Source: Hyperoplus lanceolatus (taxonomy: Eukaryota; Chordata; Actinopteri; Uranoscopiformes; Ammodytidae). Taken from it: DNA of 64,000 nucleotides. The stretch is from assembly GCA_026929865.2 (NCBI GenBank), contig JAMBYZ020000005.1:56953-120952 (forward strand), written 5' to 3'. A program made the position numbers and the translations under genes. The notes below the pieces were generated by a model that was not told where the DNA came from, searched no databases, and saw nothing but the letters and a program-made list of their open reading frames with translations. Of the stretch, positions 22,401-35,587 are shown in pieces (positions within the stretch are counted from its first letter, which is position 1; every line of letters begins with the position of its first letter).

Positions 22401-23012
22401 AAAAAACGCCCTGTTATTCCAGAGTCATTCCACTCCAGGGTCATAGTTCACGACCCCATGAGGTCCCCCAAGAAGTTTCAGGACATTCTGATGTGTAGTT
22501 TCAGAATACAAGCCCACTAGATATTGAAAATATGAGAGAAATTAGATATGATTTTGGATTCAATTTAATAAAAAACGCCCTGTTATTCCAGAGTCATTCC
22601 ACTCCAGGGTCATAGTTCACGACCCCATGAGGTCCCCCAAGACGTTTCAGGACATTCTGATGTGTAGTTTCAGAATAAAAGCCCACTAGATATTGAAAAT
22701 ATGAGAGCAATTAGATATGATTTTGGATTCAATTTTTGAAAAAAACGCCCTGTTATTCCAGAGTCATTCCACTCCAGGGTCATAGTTCACGACCCCATGA
22801 AGCCACACAAAAAGTTTCAGGATATTCTAATGTGTACTTTCAAAATAAAAGCCCACTTGATATTGAAAATATCAGAGAAATTAGATATGATTTTGGATTC
22901 AATTTTTAAAAAAACACCCTGTTATTCCAGAGTCATTCCACTGCAGGGTCATAATTCACAACCCCATGAGGTCACACAAGAAGATTCAGGACATTCTGAT
23001 GTGTACTTTCAG
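21357..23012 (+). repeat. Direct tract D16 (~9.8 monomers)
   Basis: The first six monomers are the second copy of the 1.43 kb unit. The rest add GGTCACAGTTC, TTCAGAATACAAGCCC and a GAAGCC-subtype monomer with TATTCTAATGTG just before the junction. Confidence 0.92.
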
Positions 23013-23301
23013 GGTGACCTCATGGGGTGACCTCATGGGGTTGTGAACTTTGACCCTGGAGTTGAATGACTCTGGAATAACAGGGCGTTTTTTAAATTGA
23101 ATCCAAAATCATATCTAATTTCTCTCATGTTTTCAATATCAAGTGGGCTTTTATTCTGAAACTACACATCAGAATGTCCTGAAACTTTGTGTGTGGCCTC
23201 ATGGGGTCGTGAACTATGACCCTGGAATGGAATTTTTCTGGAATAACAGGGTGTTTTTTTTAATTGAATCCGAAATCATATCTAATTTGTCTCATATTTT
23301 C
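23013..23301 (-). repeat. Inverted block B17 (289 bp)
   Basis: CTCATGTTTTCAATATC is shared with the next block. The A-run after junction B is followed by ACGACCTG, as at about 7610. Confidence 0.92.
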
Positions 23302-23775
23302 AAAATTAGATATGATTTTGGATTCAATAAAAAAAAAAACGACCTGTTATTCCAGAGTCATTCCACTCCAGGGTCATAGTTTACAACCCCATGGGGTCCC
23401 CCAAGAAGTTTCAGGACATTCTGATGTGTAGTTTCAAAATAAAAGCCCACTAGATATTGAAAATATGAAAGAAATTAGATATGATTTTGGATTCAATTAA
23501 AAAAAAAACGCCCTGTTATTCCAGAGTCATTCCACTCCAGGGTCATAGTTCACGACCCCATGAGGCCACACAAAAAGTTTCAGGACATTCTGATGTGTAG
23601 TTTCAGAATAAAAGCCCACTAGATATTGAAAATATGAGAGCAATTAGATATGATTTTGGATTCAATTTAAAAAAAAACGCCCTGTTATTCCAGAGTCATT
23701 CCACTGCAGGGTCATAATTCACAACCCCATGAGGTCACACAAGAAGATTCAGGACATTCTGATGTGTACTTTCAG
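23302..23775 (+). repeat. Direct tract D17 (~2.8 monomers)
   Basis: The intact counterpart of the damaged tract at 7570: ACGACCTG, GTTTACAACCCC, CCATGGGGTCCCCC, then GAGAGCAATTAG and the junction monomer. Confidence 0.93.
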
Positions 23776-24060
23776 GGTGACCTCATGGGGTGACCTCATG
23801 GGGTTGTGAACTTTGACCCTGGAGTTGAATGACTCTGGAATAACAGGGCGTTTTTTTAAATTGAATCCAAAATCATATCTAATTTCTCTCATGTTTTCAA
23901 TATCAAGTGGGCTTTATTCTGAAACTACACATCAGAATGTCCTGAAACTTGTGTGTGGCCTCATGGGGTCGTGAACTATGACCCTGGAATGGAATTTTTT
24001 GAATAACAGGGCGTTTTTTTAATTGAATCCGAAATCATATCTAATTTGTCTCATATTTTC
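23776..24060 (-). repeat. Inverted block B18 (285 bp)
   Basis: Has CTCATGTTTTC, GGGCTTTATTCTG (one T short) and GGAATTTTTTGAATAAC. Confidence 0.92.
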
Positions 24061-26222
24061 AAAATTAGATATGATTTTGGATTCAATAAAAAAAAAAACG
24101 CCCTGTTATTCCAGAGTCATTCCACTCCAGGGTCATAGTTCACAACCCCATGAGGTCCCCCAAGAAGTTTCAGGACATTCTGATGTGTAGTTTCAAAATA
24201 AAAGCCCACTAGATATTGAAAATATGAGAGAAATTAGATATGATTTTGGATTCAATTTTTAAAAAAACTCCCTGTTATTCCAGAGTCATTCCACTCCAGG
24301 GTCATAGTTCACGACCCCATGAGGCCACACACAAAGTTTCAGGACATTCTGATGTGTAGTTTCAGAATAAAAGCCCACTAGATATTGAAAATATGAGAAA
24401 AATTAGTTATTATTTTGGATTCAATTTAAAAAAAAAACGCCCTGTTATTCCAGAGTCATTCCACTCCAGGGTCATAGTTCACAACCCCATGAGGTCACCC
24501 AAGAAGTTTCAGGACATTCTGATGTGTAGTTTAAAAATAAAAGCCCACTAGATATTGAAAATATGAGAGAAATTAGATATGATTTTGGAGTCAATTTAAA
24601 AAAAAACGCCCTGTTATTCCAGAGTCATTCCACTCCAGGGTCATAGTTCACAACCCCATGAGGTCACCCAAGAAGTTTCAGGACATTCTGATGTGTAGTT
24701 TCAAAATAAAAGCCCACTAGATATTGAAAATATGAGAGAAATTAGATATGATTTTGGATTCAATTTTTAAAAAAACGCCCTGTTATTCCAGAGTCATTCC
24801 ACTCCAGGGTCATAGTTCACGACCCCATGAGGTCACCCAAGAAGTTTCAGGACATTCTGATGTGTAGTTTCAGAATAAAAGCCCACTAGATATTGAAAAT
24901 ATGAGAGAAATTAGATATGATTTTGGATTCAATTTAAAAAAAAACGCCCTGTTATTCCAGAGTCATTCCACTCCAGGGTCATAGTTCACGACCCCATGAG
25001 GTCCCCCAAGAAGTTTCAGGACATTCTGATGTGTAGTTTCAGAATAAAAGCCCACTAGATATTGAAAATATGAGAGAAATTAGATATGATTTTGGATTCA
25101 ATTAAAAAAAAAACGCCCTGTTATTCCAGAGTCATTCCACTCCAGGGTCATAGTTCACAACCCCATAAGTCACCCAAGAAGTTTCAGGACATTCTGATGT
25201 GTAGTTTCAAAATAAAAGCCCACTAGATATTGAAAATATGAGAGAAATTAGATATGATTTTGGATTCAATTTTTAAAAAAACGCCCTGTTATTCCAGAGT
25301 CATTCCACTCCAGGGTCATAGTTCACAACCCCATAAGTCACCCAAGAAGTTTCAGGACATTCTGATGTGTAGTTTCAAAATAAAAGCCCACTAGATATTG
25401 AAAATATGAGAGAAATTAGATATGATTTTGGATTCAATTTTTAAAAAAACGCCCTGTTATTCCAGAGTCATTCCACTCCAGGGTCATAGTTCACAACCCC
25501 ATGAGGTCACCCAAGAAGTTTCAGGACATTCTGATGTGTAGTTTAAAAATAAAAGCCCACTAGATATTGAAAATATGAGAGAAATTAGATATGATTTTGG
25601 ATTCAATTTTTAAAAAAACGCCCTGTTATTCCAGAGTCATTCCACTCCAGGGTCATAGTTCACGACCCCATGAGGTCACCCAAGAAGTTTCAGGACATTC
25701 TGATGTGTAGTTTCAGAATAAAAGCCCACTAGATATTGAAAATATGAGAGAAATTAGATATGATTTTGGATTCAATTTAAAAAAAAACGCCCTGTTATTC
25801 CAGAGTCATTCCACTCCAGGGTCATAGTTCACGACCCCATGAGGTCCCCCAAGAAGTTTCAGGACATTCTGATGTGTAGTTTCAGAATAAAAGCCCACTA
25901 GATATTGAAAATATGAGAGAAATTAGATATGATTTTGGATTCAATTAAAAAAAAAACGCCCTGTTATTCCAGAGTCATTCCACTCCAGGGTCATAGTTCA
26001 CAACCCCATAAGTCACCCAAGAAGTTTCAGGACATTCTGATGTGTAGTTTCAAAATAAAAGCCCACTAGATATTGAAAATATGAGAGAAATTAGATATGA
26101 TTTTGGATTCAATTTTTAAAAAAACGCCCTGTTATTCCAGAGTCATTCCACTCCAGGGTCATAATTCACAACCCCATGAGGTCACACAAGAAGATTCAGG
26201 ACATTCTGATGTGTACTTTCAG
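24061..26222 (+). repeat. Direct tract D18 (~12.8 monomers)
   Basis: Begins like D7 (GAGAAAAATTAGTTAT, TTTAAAAATAAAAG, GATTTTGGAGTCAATT). CCCATAAGTCACCC occurs at about 25162, 25330 and 26005. The first and last are about 843 bp apart, so a five-monomer unit was duplicated inside the tract, accounting for its extra length over D7. Confidence 0.93.
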
Positions 26223-26514
26223 GGTGACCTCATGGGGTGACCTCATGGGGTTGTGAACTTTGACCCTGGAGTTGAATGACTCTGGAATAACAGGGCGTTT
26301 TTTTAAATTGAATCCAAAATCATATCTAATTTCTCTCATATTTTCAATATCAAGTGGGCTTTTATTCTGAAACTACACATCGGAATGTCCTGAAACTTTG
26401 TGTGTGGCCTCATGGGGTCGTGAACTATGACCCTGGAATGGAATTTTTCTGGAATAACAGGGCGTTTTTTTTTTAATTGAATCCGAAATCATATCTAATT
26501 TGTCTCATATTTTC
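26223..26514 (-). repeat. Inverted block B19 (292 bp)
   Basis: Near-consensus with ACATCGGAATG. The direct monomer before it reads CTCCAGGGTCATAATTC, not CTGCAGGG. Confidence 0.92.
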
Positions 26515-26988
26515 AAAATTAGATATGATTTTGGATTCAATAAAAAAAAAACGCCCTGTTATTCCAGAGTCATTCCACTCCAGGGTCATAGTTTACAACC
26601 CCATGGGGTCCCCCAAGAAGTTTCAGGACATTCTGATGTGTAGTTTCAAAATAAAAGCCCACTAGATATTGAAAATATGAAAGAAATTAGATATGATTTT
26701 GGATTCAATTAAAAAAAAAAACGCCCTGTTATTCCAGAGTCATTCCACTCCAGGGTCATAGTTCACGACCCCAAGAGGCCACACAAAAAGTTTCAGGACA
26801 TTCTGATGTGTAGTTTCAGAATAAAAGCCCACTAGATATTGAAAATATGAGAGCAATTAGATATGATTTTGGATTCAATTTAAAAAAAAACGCCCTGTTA
26901 TTCCAGAGTCATTCCACTGCAGGGTCATAATTTACAACCCCATGAGGTCACACAAGAAGATTCAGGACATTCTGATGTGTACTTTCAG
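26515..26988 (+). repeat. Direct tract D19 (~2.8 monomers), copy of D9
   Basis: Carries the three D9 markers (CCATGGGGTCCCCC, CCAAGAGGCC at 26771, CATAATTTAC) at a constant offset of 15,170 bp. Confidence 0.93.
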
Positions 26989-27271
26989 GGTGACCTCATG
27001 GGGTGACCTCATGGGGTTGTGAACTTTGACCCTGGAGTTGAATGACTCTGGAATAACAGGGCGTTTTTTAAATTGAATCAAAAATCATATCTAATTTCTC
27101 TCATATTTTCAATATCAAGTGGGCCTTTATTCTGAAACTACAAAAATGTCCTGAAACTTTGTGTGGGGCCTCATGGGGTCGTGAACTATGACCCTGGAAT
27201 GGAATTTTCTGGAATAACAGGGCTTTTTTTTAATTGAATCCGAAATCATATCTAATTTGTCTCATATTTTC
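26989..27271 (-). repeat. Inverted block B20 (283 bp)
   Basis: Counterpart of the block at 11819, but with GGGCCTTTATTC and ACTACAAAAATGTCC (several bases lost around 27135-27150). Confidence 0.9.
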
Positions 27272-28083
27272 AAAATTAGATATGATTTTGGATTCAATAA
27301 AAAAAAAACGCCCTGTTATTCCAGAGTCGTTCCACTCCAGGGTCATAGTTCACAACCCCATGAGGTCCCCCAAGAAGTTTCAGGACATTCTGATGTGTAG
27401 TTTCAAAATAAAAGCCCACTAGATATTGAAAATATGAGAGAAATTAGATATGATTTTGGATTCAATTTTTAAAAAAACTCCCTGTTATTCCAGAGTCATT
27501 CCACTCCAGGGTCCTAGTTCACGACCCCATGAGGCCACACACAAAGTTTCAGGACATTTTGATGTGTAGTTTCAGAATAAAAGCCCACTAGATATTGAAA
27601 ATATGAGAGAAATTAGATATTATTTTGGATTCAATTTTTTAAAAAAAACTCCCTGTTATTCCAGAGTCATTCCACTCCAGGGTCATAGTTCACAACCCCA
27701 TGAGGTCACCCAAGAAGTTTCAGGACATTCTGATGTGTAGTTTCAAAATAAAAGCCCACTAGATATTGAAAATATGAGAGAAATTAGATATGATTTTGGA
27801 TTCAATTTTTAAAAAAACGCCCTGTTATTCCAGAGTCATTCCACTCCAGGGTCATAGTTCACGACCCCATGAGGCCACACAAAAGGTTTCAGGACATTCT
27901 GATGTGTAGTTTCAGAATAAAAGCCCACTAGATATTGAAAATATGAGAGAAATTAGATATGATTTTGGATTCAATTTTTAAAAAACGCCCTGTTATTCCA
28001 GAGTCATTCCACTCCAGGGTCATAATTCACAACCCCATGAGGTCACACAAGAAGATTCAGGACATTCTGATGTGTACTTTCAG
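27272..28083 (+). repeat. Direct tract D20 (~4.8 monomers)
   Basis: Starts with GAGTCGTTCC and GGGTCCTAGTTC like D10, and includes AAAAGGTTTCAGG. It ends early on a CTCCAGGGTCATAATTC junction monomer, so it looks like D10 truncated by four monomers. Confidence 0.92.
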
Positions 28084-28359
28084 GGTGACCTCATGGGGTG
28101 ACCTCATGGGGTTGTGAACTTTGACCTTGGAGTTGAATGACTCTGGAATAACAGGGTTTTTTTAAATTGAATCCAAAATCATATCTAATTTCTCTCATAT
28201 TTTCAATATCAAGTGGGCTTTTATTCTGAAAGTACACATCAGAATGTCCTGAAACTGTGTGTGGCCTCATGGGGTCGTGAACTATGGCAGTGGATTTTTC
28301 TGGAATAACAGGGCGTTTTTAATTGAATCGAAATCATATCTAATTTGTCTCATATTTTC
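28084..28359 (-). repeat. Inverted block B21 (276 bp)
   Basis: Has GACCTTGGAG and CTATGGCAGTGGATTTTT, with about 10 bases missing compared with the type copy. Confidence 0.88.
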
Positions 28360-28834
28360 AAAATTAGATATGATTTTGGATTCAATGTAAAAAAAAAACG
28401 CCCTGTTATTCCAGAGTCATTCCACTCCAGGGTCATAGTTCACAACCCCATGAGGTCACCCAAGAAGTTTCAGGACATTCTGATGTGTAGTTTCAAAATA
28501 AAAGCCCACTAGATATTGAAAATATGAGAGAAATTAGATATGATTTTGGATTCAATTAAAAAAAAAAACGCCCTGTTATTCCAGAGTCATTCCACTCCAG
28601 GGTCATAGTTCACAACCCCATGAGGTCCTCCAAGAACTTTCAGGATATTCTGATGTGTAGTTTCAAAATAAAAGCCCACTAGATATTGAAAATATGAGAG
28701 AAATTAGATACGATTTTGGATTCAATTTAAAAAAAACACCCTGTTATTCCAGAGTCATTCCAATGCAGGGTCATAATTCACAACCCCATGAGGTCACACA
28801 AGAAGATTCAGGACATCCTGATGTGTACTTTCAG
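28360..28834 (+). repeat. Direct tract D21 (~2.8 monomers)
   Basis: Matches the last three monomers of D7 (AAGAACTTTCAGGATATTC, GATACGATTTTGG, GACATCCTGATG). The junction monomer reads CCAATGCAGGG. Opens with TTCAATGTAAAA. Confidence 0.92.
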
Positions 28835-29112
28835 GGTGACCTCATGGGGTGACCTCATGGGGTTGTGAACTTTGACCCTGGAGTTGAATGACTCTGGAAT
28901 AACAGGGCGTTTTTTTAGATTGAATCCAAAAATCATATCTAATTTCTCTCATATTTTCAATATCAATTTTATTCTGAAAGTACAAATCAGAATGTCCTGA
29001 AACTTTGTGTGCCCTCATGGGGTCGTGAACTATGACGGAGTGGAATTTTCTGGAATAACAGGGCGTTTTTTTTTAATTGAATCGAATCATATCTAATTTG
29101 TCTCATATTTTC
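28835..29112 (-). repeat. Inverted block B22 (278 bp)
   Basis: Shares GTACAAATCAG with the block at 9958. About 10-15 bases are lost between 28965 and 29035 (CAATATCAATTTTATTC, GTGTGCCCTC, CTATGACGGAG). Confidence 0.88.
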
Positions 29113-30093
29113 AAAATTAGATATGATTTTGGATTCAATAAAAAAAAAAACGCCCTGTTATTCCAGAGTCATTCCACTCCAGGGTCATAGTTAACAACCC
29201 CATGAGGTCCCCCAAGAAGTTTCAGGACCTCCTGATGTGTAGTTTCAGAATAAAAGCCCACTAGATATTGAAAATATGAAAGAAATTAGATATGATTTTG
29301 GATTCAATTTAAAAAAAAAACGCCCTGTTATTCCAGAGTCATTCCACTCCAGGGTCATAGCTCACGACCCCATGAGGCCACACAAAAAGTTTCAGGACAT
29401 TCTGATGTGTAGTTTCAGAATAAAAGCCCACTTGATATTGAAAATATCAGAGAAATTAGATATGATTTTGGATTCAATTTTTAAAAAAACACCCTGTTAT
29501 TCCAGAGTCATTCCACTGCAGGGTCATAATTCACAACCCCATGAGGTCCCACAAGAAGTTTCAGGACATTCTGATGTGTAGTTTCAAAATAAAAGCCCAC
29601 TAGATACTGAAAATATGAAAGAAATTAGATATGATTTTGGATTCAATTAAAAAAAAAACGCCCTGTTATTCCAGAGTCATTCCACTCCAGGGTCATAGTT
29701 CACAACCCCATGAGGTCACCCAAGAAGTTTCAGGACATTCTGATGTGTAGTTTCAAAATAAAAGCCCACTAGATAATGAAAATATGAAAGAAATTAGATA
29801 TGATTTTGGATTCAATTAAAAAAAAACGCCCTGTTATTCCAGAGTCATTCCACTCCAGGGTCATAGCTCACGACCCCATGAGGCCACACAAAAAGTTTCA
29901 GGACATTCTGATGTGTAGTTTCAGAATAAAAGCCCACTTGATATTGAAAATATCAGAGAAATTAGATATGATTTTGGATTCAATTTTTAAAAAAACACCC
30001 TGTTATTCCAGAGTCATTCCACTGCAGGGTCATAATTTACAACCCCATGAGGTCACACAAGAAGATTCAGGACATTCTGATGTGTACTTTCAG
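29113..30093 (+). repeat. Direct tract D22 (~5.8 monomers)
   Basis: The D8 order (GTTAACAACC, AGCTCACGACC at 29359, GATACTGAAAATATG, a second AGCTCACGACC) with one extra monomer inserted (TAGATAATGAAAATATG). Offset to D8 is 18,868 bp at the first AGCTCACGACC. Confidence 0.93.
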
Positions 30094-30376
30094 GGTGACC
30101 TCATGGGGTGACCTCATGGGGTTGTGAACTTTGACCCTGGAGTTGAATGACTCTGGAATAAGAGGGTTTTTTAAATTGAATCCAAAATCATATCTAATTT
30201 TCTCATATTTTCAATATCAAGTGGGCTTTTATTCTGAAACTACACATCAGAATGTCCTGAAACTTTGTGTGGCCTCATGGGGTCGGAACTATGACCCTGG
30301 AATGGAATTTTCTGGAATAACAGGGCGTTTTTTTTTAATTGAATCCGAAATCATATCTAATTTGTCTCATATTTTC
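30094..30376 (-). repeat. Inverted block B23 (283 bp)
   Basis: Has AATAAGAGGGTTTTTT, TAATTTTCTC and GGGGTCGGAAC. Followed by a GAGTCGTTCC monomer. Confidence 0.9.
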
Positions 30377-31184
30377 AAAATTAGATATGATTTTGGATTC
30401 AATAAAAAAAAAAACGCCCTGTTATTCCAGAGTCGTTCCACTCCAGGGTCATAGTTCACAACCCCATGAGGTCCCCCAAGAAGTTTCAGGACATTCTGAT
30501 GTGTAGTTTCAAAATAAAAGCCCACTAGATATTGAAAATATGAGAGAAATTAGATATGATTTTGGATTCAATTTTTAAAAAAACTCCCTGTTATTCCAGA
30601 GTCATTCCACTCCAGGGTCCTAGTTCACGACCCCATGAGGCCACACACAAAGTTTCAGGACATTTTGATGTGTAGTTTCAGAATAAAAGCCCACTAGATA
30701 TTGAAAATATGAGAGAAATTAGATATGATTTTGGATTCAATTTTTAAAAAAACTCCCTGTTATTCCAGAGTCATTCCACTCCAGGGTCATAGTTCACAAC
30801 CCCATGAGGTCCCCCAAGAAGTTTCAGGACATTCTGATGTGTAGTTTCAAAATAAAAGCCCACTAGATACTGAAAATATGAAAGAAATTAGATATGATTT
30901 TGGATTCAAAAAAAAAACGCCCTGTTATTCCAGAGTCATTCCACTCCAGGGTCATAGCTCACGACCCCATGAGGCCACACAAAAAGTTTCAGGACATTCT
31001 GATGTGTAGTTTCAGAATAAAAGCCCACTTGATATTGAAAATATCAGAGAAATTAGATATGATTTTGGATTCAATTTTTAAAAAAACACCCTGTTATTCC
31101 AGAGTCATTCCACTGCAGGGTCATAATTTACAACCCCATGAGGTCACACAAGAAGATTCAGGACATTCTGATGTGTACTTTCAG
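30377..31184 (+). repeat. Direct tract D23 (~4.8 monomers), mosaic
   Basis: The first half is D10-like (GTCGTTCC, CCTAGTTC). The second half is D8-like (GATACTGAAAATATG, AGCTCACGACC). The join, about 30.8 kb, is in phase and looks like an exchange between two different direct tracts (inference). One A-run is short (TTCAAAAAAAAAACGCC). Confidence 0.92.
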
Positions 31185-31472
31185 GGTGACCTCATGGGGT
31201 GACCTCATGGGGTTGTGAACTTTGACCCTGGAGTTGAATGACTCTGGAATAACAGGGCGTTTTTTTAAATTGAATCCAAAATCATATCTAATTCTCTCAT
31301 ATTTTCAATATCAAGTGGGCTTTTATTCTGAAACTACACATCAGAATGTCCTGAAACGTTGTTTGTGGCCTCATGGGGTCGTGAACTATGACCCTGGAAT
31401 GGAATTTTCTGGAATAACAGGGCGTTTTTTTTTAATTGAATCGAAATAGTATCTAATTTGTCTCATATTTTC
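31185..31472 (-). repeat. Inverted block B24 (288 bp)
   Basis: Has GAAACGTTGTTTGTGG and GAAATAGTATCTAATTTG. Like B10 it contains TAATTCTCTC. Confidence 0.92.
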
Positions 31473-33806
31473 AAAATTAGATATGATTTTGGATTCAATA
31501 AAAAAAAAACGCCCTGTTATTCCAGAGTCGTTCCACTCCAGGGTCATAGTTCACAACCCCATGAGGTCCCCCAAGAAGTTTCAGGACATTCTGATGTGTA
31601 GTTTCAAAATAAAAGCCCACTAGATATTGAAAATATGAGAGAAATTAGATATGATTTTGGATTCAATTTTTAAAAAAACTCCCTGTTATTCCAGAGTCAT
31701 TCCACTCCAGGGTCCTAGTTCACGACCCCATGAGGCCACACACAAAGTTTCAGGACATTTTGATGTGTAGTTTCAGAATAAAAGCCCACTAGATATTGAA
31801 AATATGAGAGAAATTAGATATGATTTTGGATTCAATTTTTAAAAAAACTCCCTGTTATTCCAGAGTCATTCCACTCCAGGGTCATAGTTCACAACCCCAT
31901 GAGGTCACCCAAGAAGTTTCAGGACATTCTGATGTGTAGTTTCAAAATAAAAGCCCACTAGATATTGAAAATATGAGAGAAATTAGATATGATTTTGGAT
32001 TCAATTTTTAAAAAAACGCCCTGTTATTCCAGAGTCATTCCACTCCAGGGTCATAGTTCACGACCCCATGAGGCCACACAAAAGGTTTCAGGACATTCTG
32101 ATGTGTAGTTTCAGAATAAAAGCCCACTAGATATTGAAAATATGAGAGAAATTAGATATGATTTTGGATTCAATTTTTTAAAAAACGCCCTGTTATTCCA
32201 GAGTTATTCCACTCCAGGGTCATAGTTCACAACCCCATGAGGTCCCCCAAGAAGTTTCAGGACATTCTGATGTGTAGTTTCAGAATAAAAGCCCACTAGA
32301 TATTGAAAATATGAGAGAAATTAGATATGATTTTGGATTCAATTTTAAAAAAAAACGCCCTGTTATTCCAGAGTCATTCCACTCCAGGGTCATAGTTCAC
32401 GACCCCATGAGGTCCCCCAAGAAGTTTCAGGACATTCTGATGTGTAGTTTCAGAATAAAAGCCCACTAGATATTGAAAATATGAGAGAAATTAGATATGA
32501 TTTTGGATTCAATTTTTAAAAAAACGCCCTGTTATTCCAGAGTCATTCCACTCCAGGGTCATAGTTCACGACCCCATGAGGCCACACAAAAGGTTTCAGG
32601 ACATTCTGATGTGTAGTTTCAGAATAAAAGCCCACTAGATATTGAAAATATGAGAGAAATTAGATATGATTTTGGATTCAATTTTTTAAAAAACGCCCTG
32701 TTATTCCAGAGTTATTCCACTCCAGGGTCATAGTTCACAACCCCATGAGGTCCCCCAAGAAGTTTCAGGACATTCTGATGTGTAGTTTCAGAATAAAAGC
32801 CCACTAGATATTGAAAATATGAGAGAAATTAGATATGATTTTGGATTCAATTTTTAAAAAAAAACGCCCTGTTATTCCAGAGTCATTCCACTCCAGGGTC
32901 ATAGTTCACGACCCCATGAGGTCCCCCAAGAAGTTTCAGGACATTCTGATGTGTAGTTTCAGAATAAAAGCCCACTAGATATTGAAAATATGAGAGAAAT
33001 TAGATATGATTTTGGATTCAATTTAAAAAAAAACGCCCTGTTATTCCAGAGTCATTCCACTCCAGGGTCATAGTTCACAACCCCATGAGGTCACCCAAGA
33101 AGTTTCAGGACATTCTGATGTGTAGTTTCAAAATAAAAGCCCACTAGATATTGAAAATATGAAAGAAATTAGATATGATTTTGGATTCAATTTTTAAAAA
33201 AACGCCCTGTTATTCCAGAGTCATTCCACTCCAGGGTCATAGTTCACGACCCCATGAGGCCACACAAAAAGTTTCAGGACATTCTGATGTGTAGTTTCAG
33301 AATAAAAGCCCACTAGATATTGAAAATATGAGAGAAATTAGATATGATTTTGGATTCAATTTTTTAAAAAACGCCCTGTTATTCCAGAGTCATTCCACTC
33401 CAGGGTCATAGTTCACGACCCCATGAGGCCACAAAAAAGTTTCAGGACATTCTGATGTGTAGTTTCAGAATAAAAGCCCACTAGATATTGAAAATATGAG
33501 AGAAATTAGATATGATTTTGGATTCAATTTAAAAAAAAACGCCCTGTTATTCCAGAGTCATTCCACTCCAGGGTCATAGTTCACAACCCCATGAGGTCAC
33601 CCAAGAAGTTTCAGGACATTCTGATGTGTAGTTTCAAAATAAAAGCCCACTAGATATTGAAAATATGAGAGAAATTAGATATGATTTTGGATTCAATTTT
33701 TAAAAAAACTCCCTGTTATTCCAGAGTCATTCCACTGCAGGGTCATAATTCACAACCCCATGAGGTCACACAAGAAGATTCAGGACATTCTGATGTGTAC
33801 TTTCAG
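31473..33806 (+). repeat. Direct tract D24 (~13.8 monomers)
   Basis: Starts as D10 (GTCGTTCC, CCTAGTTC, AAAAGGTTTCAGG, GAGTTATTCC). Its AAAAGGTTTCAGG plus GAGTTATTCC pair occurs twice, about 508 bp apart (32.08-32.20 and 32.59-32.71 kb), a three-monomer tandem duplication. The tail from about 33.1 kb resembles D11. Confidence 0.93.
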
Positions 33807-34098
33807 GGTGACCTCATGGGGTGACCTCATGGGGTTGTGAACTTTGACCCTGGAGTTGAATGACTCTGGAATAACAGGGCGTTTTTTTAAATTGAATCCA
33901 AAATCATATCTAATTTCTCTCATATTTTCAATATCAAGTGGGCTTTTATTCTGAAACTACACATCAGAATGTCCTGAAACTTTGTGTGTGGCCTCATGGG
34001 GTCGTGAACTATGACCCTGGAGTGTATTTTTTCTGGAATAACAGGGCATTTTTTTTTAAATTGAATCCGAAATCATATCTAATTTGTCTCATATTTTC
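33807..34098 (-). repeat. Inverted block B25 (292 bp)
   Basis: Has GGAGTGTATTTTTTCTGG and a CAAAGTTAG junction B shared with B12 and B26. Confidence 0.92.
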
Positions 34099-35587
34099 AA
34101 AGTTAGATATGATTTTGGATTCAATTAAAAAAAAAAAACGCCCTGTTATTCCAGAGTCATTCCACTCCAGGGTCATAGTTCACAACCCCATGAGGTCCAC
34201 CAAGAAGTTTCAGGACATTCTGGTGTGTAGTTTCAAAATAAAAGCCCACTAGATATTGAAAATATGAGAGAAATTAGATATGATTTTGGATTGAATTTAA
34301 AAAAAAACGCCCTGTTATTCCAGAGTCATTCCACTCCAGGGTCATAGTTCACAACCCCATGAGGTCACCCAAGAAGTTTCAGGACATTCTGGTGTGTAGT
34401 TTCAAAATAAAAGCCCACTAGATATTGAAAATATGAGAGAAATTACATATGATTTTGGATTCAATTTTTAAAAAAACGCCCTGTTATTCTAGAGTCATTC
34501 CACTCCAGGGTCATAGTTCACGACCCCATGAGGCCACACAAAAGGTTTCAGGACATTCTGATTTGTAGTTTCAGAATAAAAGCCCACTAGATATTGAAAA
34601 TATGAGAGAAATTAGATATGAATTTGGATTCAATTTTTAAAAAAACACCCTGTTATTCCAGAGTCATTCCACTCCAGGGTCATAGTTCACAACCCCATGA
34701 GGTCCCCCAAGAACTTTCAGGACATTCTGATGTGTAGTTTCAAAATAAAAGCCCACTAGATATTGAAAATATGAGAGAAATTAGATATGATTTTGGATTA
34801 AATTTAAAAAAAAACGCCCTGTTATTCCAGAGTCATTCCACTCCAGGGTCATAGTTCACGACCCCATGAGGCCACACAAAAAGTTTCAGGACATTCTGAT
34901 GTGTAGTTTCAAAATAAAAGCCCACTAGATATTGAAAATATGAGAAAAATTAGATATGATTTTGGATTAAATTTTTTAAAAAACGCCCTGTTATTCCAGA
35001 GTCATTCCACTCCAGGGTCATAGTTCACGACCCCATGAGGCCACACAAAAAGTTTCAGGACATTCTGATGTGTAGTTTCAGAATAAAAGCCCACTAGATA
35101 TTGAAAATATGAGAAAAATTAGATATGATTTTGGATTCAATTAAAAAAAAAACGCCCTGTTATTCCAGAGTCATTCCACTCCAGGGTCATAGTTCACGAC
35201 CCCTTGAGGTCCCCCAAGAAGTTTCAGGACATTCTGATGTGTGGTTTGAGAATAAAAGCCCACTAGATATTGAAAATCTGAGAGAAATTAGATATGATTT
35301 TGGATTCAATTTAAAAAAAAACGCCCTGTTATTCCAGAGTCATTCCACTCCAGGGTCATAGTTCACGACCCCATGAAGCCACACAAAAAGTTTCAGGATA
35401 TTCTGATGTGTACTTTCAAAATAAAAGCCCACTTGATATTGAAAATATCAGAGAAATTAGATATGATTTTGGATTCAATTTTTAAAAAACACCCTGTTAT
35501 TCCAGAGTCATTCCACTGCAGGGTCATAATTCACAACCCCATGAGGTCACACAAGAAGATTCAGGACATTCTGATGTGTACTTTCAG
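34099..35587 (+). repeat. Direct tract D25 (~8.8 monomers)
   Basis: Contains two CTGGTGTGTAG monomers (34.22 and 34.39 kb), ATTTGTAGTTTC, GAATTTGGATTC and one GTGTGGTTTGAG monomer (35237). It ends with the GAAGCC subtype. The last 350 bp match D11 at an offset of about 19,395 bp. Confidence 0.93.
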
